Assembly (NCBI GenBank): GCA_947650365.1
Contig: OX393555.1
Span: forward strand, 80,047,995 to 80,111,994
Source: Chamaelirium japonicum
Taxonomy: Eukaryota > Streptophyta > Magnoliopsida > Liliales > Melanthiaceae
DNA: 64,000 nucleotides
Direction: 5' to 3'
The position numbers and the translations under genes were made by a program. Positions within the stretch are counted from its first letter, which is position 1. Every line of letters begins with the position of its first letter. This document shows positions 22,681-32,768 of the stretch, piece after piece. The notes under the pieces were generated by a model. That model was not told the DNA's origin. It made no database searches and saw only the letters and a program-made list of their open reading frames with translations.

Positions 22681-23893
22681 AACTAATATATGATTGTGAA
22701 AAAAACATAGAAAGAAACAAAGACAGAAGAGAAAGAAGAAGAGAGCATAGAACGGAGAGATAAACAAAGAGATAAACGAAGAAAGAAGAAGTCTTGCTCT
22801 AGTCCATTGGCAACGGGTATAGGTGTAAAGTAAGAAGGAATCTAAATTCTAAATCTCTACTCCTTAATATTTATATAACCTGTTTAGGGTGGGGCATGTT
22901 TGATGGCTCTCTTATTCTCCTATCTCACAACACTTACCATATAAATAATATACAACCCCTTTAGGGTGGGGCACATTAGACGGCTCTCTCTTTTTCCTAT
23001 CTCACAATATGTTATCAGCACAAATATATCGAGCCCAACCGACCAGTCATAAGAAACGGAGAGAGAAATAAAGACAAAAGAGAGATAAGAAGAGAGAGAA
23101 AAAGAGAGAGAAGAGAATGGAGAGTTAAACGAAGAGAGAAGAGAGATGAAGTCCTGCTCCAGTCCATTAACCACGGGTATAGGTGTGAAGTAAGAAGGAA
23201 TCTAAATTCCAAAACTCCACTTATGTCTTCATTTCTCTATTCGTTTTCTTACGACTGGTCGGTTGGGCTCAATAGGTTCATGCTAATAACGTGTTATGAG
23301 ATGGGAGAAAAAGAGAGCCGTTAAACGAGCCCCACCCTAAAGGGGTCGTATAAATATTAAGAAGTAGAGTTTTAGAATTTAGATTCCTTCATACGTCATA
23401 CCTATACCCGTGGTCAATGGACTGGAGTGGGAATTCTTCTATCTTCTATCTTCGTTTATCTCTCCGTTCTCTTCTATCTTCTTCTGTCTTCTCTCTTCGT
23501 TTATCTCTCCGTTCTCTTCTCTCTTTTTTTCTCTCTTTTATCTTCGTTTCTCTCTCCGTTTTCTTGTGACTGGTCGGTTGGGCTCGATATGTTCATGCTG
23601 ATAACGTGTTTTGAGATAGGAGAAAGAGAGAGCCATCAAATGTGACCCACCCTAAAAGGGTCGTATATTATTTATAGGGTAAGCTAACTTAAGGCCTAAA
23701 CAATCTATGGGAAAAAGAAACAAAGACAGAAGAGAGAAGAAAATATAGAGAGAAACGAAGATATAAGAGAGAGAATAAGAGGAAGTAGAACGAAGAGATA
23801 AACAAAGGGAGAAGAGAGAAGAAGTCTTACTTTACTCCATTCGTCACGGATATAGGTGTGAAGTAAGAAGGAATCTAAATTCCAAAACTCCAC
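22681..23893. repeat. Array segment of A and B modules
   Basis: In order: B (to about 22860), two truncated forward A blocks (joined at CACAACA-CTTACC near 22935), forward core near 23010, B, inverted cores near 23300 and 23605 with inverted B between, then inverted A, and a B ending at 23893. No credible ORF. Confidence 0.65.
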
Positions 23894-24515
23894 TTCTCAA
23901 TAGTATCATCTCAATGTTATTATGATTATCATAGTAAGATTACTATAATTATTTATTTAATTATTAAATAATTTAAAAATTAGATAATTTAATAATTAGG
24001 TTTTTTTAAAATAATTAATTAATTTAATTATTTAATTATCTAGTTATCTAATTATTTTTTTAATATTAACAATATAAAGTAAACTAATTAAATAAATATT
24101 GAGAGAGAAGAGATAAGAAGTCCTGCCTAGTCCACTCGCCACGGGTATAGGTATGAAGTAAGTAGGAATCTAAATTTCAAAACTCCACAGAAAAGAGAAA
24201 ATAAGAGAGAAGAGAACAAAGAGATAAATAAAAAAAGAAGAAGTCATGCTCTAGTCCATTGGCCACGGGTATAGGTGTGAAGTAAGAAGGAATCTAAATT
24301 TCAAACCCTCCACTTTGCAATAATTTATTTTATTTAGATAATTCAATAACTATTTATACTATAATAATTATATTTAATTAATTATTTTACTAAAAAAATT
24401 ATTATTAAATTATTAAATTATTTAAAATATTTAATAAATAAATAAATGGTTAATTTAATTAAAAAAATTATTGTAACATTACTATGATAATCATAATAAC
24501 GTCGAGATTATACTA
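23894..24515. repeat. Foldback AT-rich C element with B copies inside
   Basis: It opens CAATAGTATCATCTCAATG followed by TATGATTATCATAGTAA and closes with the inverted counterpart ACTATGATAATCATAATAACG followed by TACTATTG. Between them are two AT-rich stretches and two B modules (about 24110-24315). The terminal inverted repeat is about 50 bp. Confidence 0.65.
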
Positions 24516-25012
24516 TTGCGAAGTGGAGTTTTGGAATTTAGATTCCTTCTTACTTCACACCTATACCCGTGGCTAATGGACTGGAGCAGAACTTTTTCTC
24601 TTTTCTCTCTTTATTTATCTTTACGTTCTCTTCTCTTTTTTTCTCTCTCTTCTGTTTTTGTTTCTCTCTCTGTTTTTTTTTTCTCTTCTTCTTTCTCTTC
24701 TATGGAGTTTTGGAATTTAGATTCCTTCCTACTTCATACCTATACCCGTGGTTAATTGATTGAAGTAGGACTTCTTCTCTCTTCTCTCTTTATATATCTC
24801 TCCGTTCTCTTCTCTTTTCCTCTCTCTCTTCTGTGGAATTTTGGAATTTAGATTCTATCTTACTTCACACCTATACCCATCATGAATGGACTAGAGCAGG
24901 ACTTCTTTTCTCTTCTCTCTCAATATTTATTTAAGTAGTTTATTTTATATTATTAATACTAAAAAAATAATTAAATAACTAATTAATTAAATTTTTAAAT
25001 AAATTCAAATTA
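24516..25012. repeat. Three inverted B modules and an AT tail
   Basis: Three head-to-tail inverted B copies begin near 24525, 24700 and 24835, each opening GGAATTTAGATTC and running into a CT-rich tract. About 90 bp of A+T follows to the edge of the GC-rich island. Confidence 0.7.
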
Positions 25013-25364
25013 GGATGAGGCTCGGATGGGGTCGGGTGGCTGCCGGAGGGGGACGAGGCTGGCCGGTGGGGGAGGGATACTCTCACTCATAAGCTCTTAC
25101 TTATGGAATTACTACTGATCCGGGCCGTCCGTTCCCATTCGATGGAGGGCCAAGATATTCCCTCCCTCTCTCTCTATCTCTCAATCGAGTAACCAGCAGC
25201 AGCCTCCGACCTCTCCCTCTCCGTGTAAGACTCCGTCCGAGCACGAGTCTCCCTGTGATATGAGATCGCGCCCGAGACCTGTGTGACCTCGACCCCGAGA
25301 CTTGTGCGACTTGCTCCTTGTGCGGTTACAGAGATCTATTTGCCCGCACAGCCCACATGGTGGG
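25013..25364. other. GC-rich island 1 in the array
   Basis: It is abruptly GC-rich (GGTGGCTGCCGGAGGGGGAC near 25045) and unlike every neighbouring module. It contains GGGCCGTCCGTTCCCATTCG, a wording seen in plant LTRs and gene flanks. Short frames exist on the + strand (from 25283), but none has a domain I recognise. It could be part of another transposon or a gene fragment caught in the array. Confidence 0.5.
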
Positions 25365-25545
25365 GCACGTTTGATGGATCTCTTTCTCCCACCTCACAAT
25401 ATGTTATCAGTACGAACATGTCGAGCCCAGCCGACCAATCACAAGAAAATGGAGAGAGAAACAAAAACAGAAGAGAGAAAAGAAGTGGGAAGAGAATGGA
25501 AAGATAAACGAAGAGAAAAGAGAGATGAACTCCTGCTCTATTTCC
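25365..25545 (+). repeat. Truncated A-B unit between the islands
   Basis: It starts inside the LTR-like block at TGGGGCACGTTTGATGG, passes ATGTTATCAGTACGAAC, and ends in the B module at GAACTCCTGCTCT. It separates the two GC-rich islands. I see no target duplication at its edges, so insertion by transposition is not shown. Confidence 0.65.
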
Positions 25546-25691
25546 CTCGATTGGTTCGGTTGGAGGGTAATGGAAGGGATAAGTTAATCATTTACCATTT
25601 CGAGGGACCTAACACTGAAGCTAAACATTAGTTTATCCCTTGATAAAAATTGTTTCTAGGGACCTAACACACATTACCCATGAAGTAACCC

Positions 25692-25847
25692 ATGGCTTCG
25701 GCCACCAGCGCCGTCACAGTATTCTTCCCCGATGCAGGCAACTCCCCCTCCGGTCCAGCCCGACCTGTCTCGCGAGCGGCAGCGGTAGCACCCATTCGCC
25801 CTCCCTCCGGCTCGGCTCCCTCCCTCCGGCTACATTCGTTCGTATGA
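25692..25847 (+). CDS. Short Ala/Ser-rich ORF, possible gene fragment
   Basis: A 51-codon ORF begins MASATSAVTVFFPDAG and is rich in Ala, Ser, Pro and Arg, ending at the tandem repeat. An Ala/Ser-rich start without acidic residues resembles a plastid transit peptide, but the ORF is too short to assign. It may be the first exon remnant of a host gene carried into the array, or chance in GC-rich DNA. No promoter or splice site is evident. Confidence 0.2.
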   Translation: MASATSAVTVFFPDAGNSPSGPARPVSRAAAVAPIRPPSGSAPSLRLHSFV

Positions 25848-25946
25848 ATGAATTATAATGGTTAGTATGAATGAATTAGAATAGATGCATTCGTGCGAAT
25901 GAATTAGAATGGATTGTGCGATTGAATTAGAATGGATTGTACGAAT
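25842..25946 (+). repeat. Short tandem repeat, GAATGAATTAGAATGGATT type
   Basis: About four imperfect copies of a 24-26 bp unit containing ATGAATTAGAATGG, at the end of the GC-rich part of island 2. Confidence 0.75.
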
Positions 25947-26015
25947 GTTCAGAGGAGGCCTTTGTAATTTGTCCAAAACCAAAAACCAAAAATGAAATTT
26001 CATTTAATTTTAGCT

Positions 26016-27400
26016 CGTCATATTTATGTCTCCGTTCTCTTCTATCTTTCTTTCATCTTACAATACGTTATCAGCACGAACATGTCGAGCCCAGCTGACC
26101 AATCGCAAGAAAACGGAGAGAGAAACGAAGACATAAGTGAACTTTTGTAATTTAGATTCCTTTTTACTTCACACCTATTCCCGTGGTCAATGGAATAGAA
26201 TAGGAGTTCTTCTCTCTTCTATCTTCGTTTATCTCTCCATTCGCTTCTTTTTTCTTCTCTCTCTTCTTTCTTCATTTCTCTCTCTGTTCTCTCTTCTTTC
26301 TTCTTCTCTCTCTTTTGTGGAGTTTTGGAATTTAGATTCCTTCTTACTTCATACCTATATCCGTGTGAAGTATAGGTGTAAAGTAAGAAGGAATCTAAAT
26401 TCCAAAACTCTACTTCTGTCTTTATTTCTTTCCCTTTTTTCTTATGACTAATTGGTTGGGCTCGATTTGTTCGTACTGATAACGTGCTGTGAGATGTGAG
26501 AAAGAGAGAGTCGTCAAACGTGTGCTACCATAAAAGGGCCATATAAATACTAAGAAGTAGAGTTTTGGAATTTATATTCCTTCTTACTTCTCTCTTCTCT
26601 TTTCTTCTCTCTTCTCACAATACATTATCAGTATGAACATGTCGAACCCAGCCGACCAGTCACAAGAAAACAGAGAGAGAAACGAAGATAGAAGAGAGAG
26701 AACAAGAGAGAAGAGAATAGAGAGATAAACAAAGATAGATGAGAGAAGAAGTCATGTTCGAGGCCATTCGCTACAAATTTAGGTGTAAAGTAAAAAAGAA
26801 TATAAATTCTAAAACTCTACTTCTGTCTTTGTTTCTCTTCCCGTTTTCTTTTGATTGGTCAACTCGGCTCAATATGTTCGTGCTGATAACGTATTGTGAG
26901 ATGGGAGAAAGAGAGAGCCGTCAAACATACCCCACTCTATAGGGGTCATATATTATTTATAGGGTAGGCCTAAGTAATCTATGGGAAACCCTAATCCATA
27001 AGAGAGATCCGACGGTGGACAGCCATCCTTCTTACTTCACACTTATACCCGTGGCGAATGGACTGGAGCAGGACTTCTTCTCTCTTCTATCTTTGTTTAT
27101 CTCTCAGTTCTCTTTTGTCTTCTTCTCCTTTTTTTGTCTGTGTTTATCTCTCCGTTCTCTTCTCTCTTCTTCTCTCTCTTCTATCTTTGTTTCTGTCATT
27201 GTTTTTTTATGACTGGTCGGTTGGGCTCGACATGTTCGTGCTAATAACGTGGTGTGATGTGGAAGAAAGCGAGAAGAGAACAGAGAGATAAACACAGAAA
27301 GAATTATTAAATATTAAATTATCTTATAACACGTCATCAGTACGAACATGTCGAAGAAAGAAGAGAGAAGTGAGAAGAGGAAAGAGAGAAGAAGTCCTGC
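26016..27400. repeat. Array segment of A and B modules
   Basis: Forward A cores lie near 26065, 26620 and 27320, and inverted cores near 26475, 26890 and 27235, with B and inverted B between. Joints include the frequent GGGTCATATA-to-AATATTAAGAAGTGGAG type. No credible coding sequence. Confidence 0.65.
26321..26409. repeat. Compact hairpin from facing B modules
   Basis: Arms 26321-26359 and 26371-26409 (39 bp each) are inverted copies with two mismatches and an 11-bp loop. The left arm starts AGTTTTGGAATTTAGATTCC. The two B 3' parts face each other with their variable parts missing. Confidence 0.8.
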
Positions 27401-27900
27401 AATCAATTTATTAGAATTTAAATCTCTTTTATAAATAATATTCATACCTAATCCATAAATATATCTCTTCTACCTACAATTAATTAAATATAGGTCTTTT
27501 TTCTTCTACTTCTCTCCATTCACCTCAACGTTATAATTAGTTAAATAATCATATATCATAATAATGCTACTATAATTTTTTTAATTAAGTTAATCGTTAA
27601 ATTAAAACAAAGAGAGAAGAGAATTTAATATGATAATCATAATAACGTTGAGATGATACTATTGAGAAGTGGAGTTTCGGAATTTAGATTCCTTTTTACT
27701 TCACACCTATACCCGTGGCCAATGGATTGGTGCAGAAGTTCTTCTCTCTTCATTTATCTCTTCATTTCTCTTCTCTCTTCGTTTTCTATTGACTGGTCGG
27801 CTGGGCTCGATATGTTCGTGCTGAAACGCGTTGTGAGATAGAAGATTGCTTATTTATTTTATTTATTGACTGGAGCAGGACTTCTCCTCTCTTCTCTTTT
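27401..27900. repeat. AT-rich and C-end fragments with one inverted B
   Basis: About 240 bp of AT-rich sequence ends in the inverted C end (GATAATCATAATAACGTTG to TACTATTG near 27660). An inverted B, an inverted A core variant (CTGAAACGCGTTGTGAG near 27820), and a fragment GATTGCTTATTTATTTTATT follow; the last is shared with 47488 and, inverted, with 55890. No gene. Confidence 0.55.
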
Positions 27901-28665
27901 TATTTATAATTTAATTAAAAAAGAATAATCTCAACGCTATTATGATTATTATAGTAATGTTACTATAATATTTTTATTTAAATTATTTATTTATTAAATT
28001 ATTTAATAATTTAAATAATTTAATAATTCAAATAATTTAATTATTAAGTATTTAGTAAAATAAATAATTTATTTAATATTGAATAGATGATTAATTTAAC
28101 TAATATACAAAGAAATATTATAGAAAACCTATTTATTAAATTATAATAGTTTAATTTTTTTAAATTATAGCAATATTACTATGATAATCATTATTTCTTT
28201 AATTAGTTATTTAAATCATCTCAACGTTATTATGATTATAAAAAAATATTTTTTTTAATTAAATTATTTATTTGTTTAAGTAAATAATCTATTTAATATA
28301 TTTCTTCTCTAAATAAAATTTTATTTAAAGATAAATAATAATTAAAGAAATAATTAATAAAATTAATTAATAAATTAATTAATAAATTAATTATATAATT
28401 AAATAATTACTTATTTATTTAATAATTTAAATAATTAAATAGTTACCTAATTGAATTATTTAGTAATATAATAATAATAAATAAATAAAATAATAAATTT
28501 AATTAAATAACTAGATAATTCAATAATTGAGTAAATTAATTATTTTACTAAAAACTTAATTATTTAAATTATTAAATTATTTTAAATATTTAATAATTAA
28601 ATAAATAATTAATTTAATAAAAAAATTATAGTAACATTGCTATGATAATCATAATAACGTAGAGA
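27901..28665. repeat. AT-rich foldback C element, expanded
   Basis: It opens ATCTCAACGCTATTATGATTA and ends ATGATAATCATAATAACG, so its two ends are inverted. The interior is nearly pure A+T with a second internal C end near 28215. It is partly duplicated at 29660-30045. Non-coding. Confidence 0.6.
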
Positions 28666-29655
28666 TGACTGGTCAGTCCTAATTATTTATAGGGTAAGAT
28701 TACTTAGGGCCTAAGCAATCTATGGGAAACCCTAATCAATGGGAGAGATCTGACGGTGGATAGTGATCCGATAATTAGAGAGAGAAGAAGAGAGAAGAGA
28801 GAAGACGTCTTGCTCTAGTCCATTTACCACGGGTATAGGTGTGAAGTAAGAAGGATGACTGTCCACCGTCGGATCTCTCCCATGGATTAGGGTTTTCCAT
28901 AGATTGCTTAGGTCCTAAGTAAGCTTACCCTATAAATAATATATTATCGTTTTAGAGTGGGGCATGTTTGATGGCTCTCTCTTTCTCCCACATCATAACA
29001 CGTTATCAGCATGAGCATGTCAAGCCCAGCCGACCAGTCACAAGAAAATGAAGAGAGGAATGTAGACAAAAGAGCGAAAAGAAGAGATAAGAGAACTGAG
29101 AGATAAATGAAGAGAGAAGAGTGAAGAAGTCCTGCTCCAGTTCATTAGCCATGGGTATAGGTGTGAAGTAAGAAAGAATATAAATTCCAAAACTCCTTAG
29201 AAGAGAGAGAAGAGAACAGAGAGATAAATGAAGAGAGGAGAGAGAAGAAGTCCTACTCCAGTCCATTGGTCACAAATATAGGTGTGAAGTAAGAAAGAAT
29301 CTAATTAGGATAGGGTATATTTGACGGATCTCCCTTTCTCCTATCTCACAATACGTTATTAGTACGAACATGTCGAGCCCAACTAACCAGTCACAAAAAA
29401 ATAGAGAGAGAAACAAAGAGAGAAGAGAGAAGAAGCCCTACTCCAGTCCATTAGCCACGGGTATAGGTGTGAAGTAGTGTGAAGTAAGAAGGTGTCTAAA
29501 TTCCAAAACTCAACTTCTCAATAAATAATATAGGACCCCTTTAGGGTGGGGCATATTTGACGGCTCTCTCTTTTTTAAGTATGAACCTGAAATAATCAAT
29601 GCTATTATAAATTTTCTTTAGGGTAGGGCACTATTATTTATCTCTACGTTCTCTC
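28666..29655. repeat. Array segment, first copy of a 1.4-kb duplication
   Basis: An inverted A fragment with its telobox and GAGATCTGACGGTGG lies at 28688-28770. Then come B, a forward A with core near 29000, two B modules, and another forward core near 29355. The order inverted A, B, GATGACTGTCCACCG, forward A is repeated at about 30120-30425. The stretch 29575-29655 is scrambled short fragments. Confidence 0.6.
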
Positions 29656-30045
29656 ACTCCATTTAAATAATTGACTAATTATTTAATTATTTAAAAATAA
29701 ATTAATAAAAAAAAATATCTAATAAAATAAATTAATAAATTCATTATATAATTAAATTATTATTTATTTATTATAAAAATAAAATAATTAAATAGTTACC
29801 TAATTTAATTATTTAATAATTAAATAGTTACCTAATTTAATTATTTAATAATTAAATAATAATAAATAAATTAAATAATAAATTTAATTAAATAATTTGA
29901 TATTTAAATAATTAAATAAATTAATTATTTTACTAAAAACTAAATTATTAAATTATTTAATACTTAAATAAAATTTTAATTTAATTTAAAAAATTATAGT
30001 AACATTAATATGATAATTATAATAACGTTGAGATGATACTATTGA
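29656..30045. repeat. AT-rich C element, partial duplicate of 28380-28665
   Basis: It shares AATTAAATAGTTACCTAATT and TTATTTTACTAAAAACT with the preceding AT block. A 38-bp piece with AGTTACCTAATTTAATTATT is repeated twice in a row near 29780-29855. It ends in the C terminus TACTATTG. Confidence 0.6.
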
Positions 30046-31189
30046 GAAGTGGAGTTTTCGAATTTAGATTTCTTCTTACTTCACACCTATACCCGTGGCC
30101 AATGGACTAGAGTAGGACTTCTTCTTACTTAGGGCCTATGCAATCTATGCAAAACCCTAATCCATGGGAGAGATTCGATGGTGGACAGCTATCCAATAAT
30201 TACAAAGAGAAGAAGAGAAAAGAAGTCCAGCTCCAGTCCATTCGCCACGGGTATAGGTGTGAAGTAAGAAGGATGGTTGTCCACCATTGGATCTCTCCTA
30301 TAGATTAGGGTTTCTTATAGATTGCTTCGGTCCTAAGTAAGCTTACCCTAAAAATAATATATTATCCTTTTAGGGTGGAGCACGTTTGACGGCTCTTTCT
30401 TTCTCCTATCTCACAACACGTTATCAGTATGAACATATCGAGCCCAGCCGACCAGTCGCAAAAAAACAGAGAGAGAAATGAAGACAGAAAAGGGAGAGAA
30501 GAAGAGGGAGAGAAGAAGAGAGAAGAGAATGGAGAGATAAATGAAAAGGGAAGAGAAAAAAAGTCCTGTTCTAGTTCATTGGCACAACTTAAAAGAGATT
30601 AAACATGGAGCAGGACTAAAAATAATATTAGTTAAATAATCTCTCCCATTCAGCACGAATATGTCAAGCCCAGCAGACCAGTCACAAGAAAACGGAGAGA
30701 GAAACGAAGACAGAAAAGAGAGAAGAAAACAGAGAGACAAACGAAGAGAGAATAGAGAAGAAGTCCTACTCCAATCCATTCGCCACGGGTATAGGTGTGA
30801 ATTAAGAAGGAATCTAAATTCCAAAACTCTAGTTCTCAATAATATAATTAAATCTTTCCGTTCTTTTCTCTCTTCTTCTCTCTCTTTTGTCGTCTCTTTT
30901 CTATTTGTTTTCTTGCGATTGGTCGGCTGGGCTCGATATGTTAGTACTGATAACGTGTTGTGAGATAGGAGAAAGAGAGAAAAGAACAGAGAGATAAAAG
31001 AGGAGAGAAACGAAAAGAAGTCTTGCTTATGCCCTAAGTAATCTCCCAGGGATTAGGGTTTACCATAGATTTCTTAAGCCCAAAGTAATCTTACCTAATA
31101 AATAATATACCTGTGGCCTCTCCAGTCTATTGGCCATGGGTATAGGTATGAAGTAAGAAGGAATATAAATTCCAAAACTCTACTTCTTA
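30046..31189. repeat. Array segment of A and B modules
   Basis: Inverted B, inverted A fragment, B, a forward A with core near 30425, B, a second forward core near 30650, B and X, an inverted core near 30950, then truncated A and B. No credible gene. Confidence 0.6.
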
Positions 31190-31886
31190 ATATTTATACG
31201 ACCCCTTTAGGGTGGGGCATATTTGATAGCTCTCTCTTTCTCCCATCTAACAATACGTTATCAGCATGAACATGTCGAGCCGAGCCGACCAGTCATAAGA
31301 AAATAGAGAGAGAAACAAAGACAGAAGTAGGGTTTTGGAATTTATATTCTTTCTTTCTTTACACCTATACCCATGGCCAATGGACCAGAGCAGGATTTTT
31401 TCTCTCTTTTCTCTTTGTTTATCTCTCAATTCTCTTCTACTCTTTTTTCTGTCTTTGTTTCTTTCTCCGTTTTCTTATGATTGGTCGGCTGGACTCGATA
31501 TTTTCATGCTGATAATGTATTTTGAGATTAAATAAGTATAATAAATGAAGAGTTGGTAGAGATCTGATGGGTCGTATAAATATTAAGAAGTGGAGTTTTA
31601 GAATTTAGCTTCCTTCTTACTTCATAACTAGACCCGTGGCCAATGGACTGGAGTAGGAGTTCTTCTCTCTTCTCTCTTTGTTTATCTCTATGTTCTCTTC
31701 TCTCTTCTTTAAAGATTATATGACCCCTTTAGGGTGGGGCACGTTTGATGGCTCTCTCTTTCTCCCATCTCAAAACACATTATCAGTACGAACATGTTGA
31801 AGAGAGAAGAGAGAAGAAGTTTTGTAATTAATTAAATATTTATTTAAGTAGATTCTATGGGGCTTGATATGTTCGTGCTGATAATG

Positions 31887-32054
31887 TGTTGTGAGATGGG
31901 AGAAAAAGAGAGCCGTCAAACGTACCCCACCCTAAAAGGGTCGTATTTTATTTATAGGGTTAGCTTACTTAGGGCCTAACCAATCTATGGGAAACCCTAA
32001 TCCATTAGAGAAATCCGATAGTGGGCAGCCATCCGATCGAACGATCTTATAACA
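31887..32054 (-). repeat. Full 168-bp LTR-like block, inverted
   Basis: On the + strand it reads TGTTGTGAGATGGG to GATCTTATAACA. It contains ACCCTAATCC (telobox) and TTATTTATAGGG (inverted TATA box). The D tail follows in inverted form (GTTGTAATATTTTAA), and the inverted primer-site-like sequence CGTGCTGATAA precedes it. Confidence 0.75.
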
Positions 32055-32286
32055 GTTGTAATATTTTAATTTTTTTTTAAAAAAATATTAATTTTTTTTA
32101 AAGCAAAAAATTTGTTTTTTTAAATTTATTATTTTACTAAAAACTTAATTTATAAATTTTTTAAATTATTAAATAATTTAAACGAAGATAAATAAGAGAA
32201 AAGAGAGAAGAAATCCTACTCCAGTCCATTCGCCACAGGTATAGGTATGAAGTAAAAAGAAATCTAAATTCTAAAACTCCACTTCT

Positions 32287-32386
32287 CAATAGTATCATCT
32301 CAACGTTACTATGATTATCATAGTAAATTCTCTTCTCTCTTTATTTTAATTAAACTATTAATTTAATTAAAAAAATTATAGTAACA
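32287..32386. repeat. Short foldback C element
   Basis: CAATAGTATCATCTCAACG opens and AAATTATAGTAACA closes it, with a short internal spacer. It is a degenerate, 3'-shortened copy of the C unit seen complete at 47802-47938. Confidence 0.55.
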
Positions 32387-32600
32387 ACACTCCACTTAAT
32401 TATTATAGTAATAAAATGAAGTGAGAAGAGAGAAGATAATTAAATATTTATTTAGTTATTTAATTATTTAACTATTTAATTTATTAAATAATTAAATTAA
32501 TTAAATAATAGGAAGTAAAGAAAGAGGATGAGGCACACTCAAATTTTTTGCTTTAAAAATATTTTACATTTTTCTTCAAAAAAATATAAAACATTACAAC

Positions 32601-32768
32601 TGTTGAGAGATTGTTTGATCGGATTGCTATCCATCGTCGGACCTCTCGTATAGATTAGGATTTCTTATAGATTGCTTAGTCCCTAAGTAAGCTGACCCTA
32701 TAAATAATATATGACACCTTTAGGGAGGGGCACGCTTGACGGTCCTCTTTTTCTCCCATCTTACAACA
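32601..32768 (+). repeat. Full 168-bp LTR-like block
   Basis: It begins TGTTGAGAGATTG after the D tail (ACATTACAAC) and ends CATCTTACAACA. A TATA box CTATAAATAATATA lies near 32699. CGTTATCAGCACGAAC follows at 32769. Confidence 0.75.

Larger units (their letters stand above)
25546..26015. other. GC-rich island 2 with captured-gene look
   Basis: Non-array sequence. It contains GGGACCTAACAC twice (25604 and 25660), a GC-rich part at 25685-25835, and a short tandem repeat at its right end. It leads back into array DNA near 26020 (CTCCGTTCTCTTC). Origin unknown. The GC contrast and the short ORF at 25692 make a captured gene fragment possible. Confidence 0.45.

Noticed and set aside
25365..25545. 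Transposition of a complete array element into the GC-rich island
   Set aside because: The unit is truncated inside the LTR-like block and I find no target duplication at its edges, so recombination is as likely.
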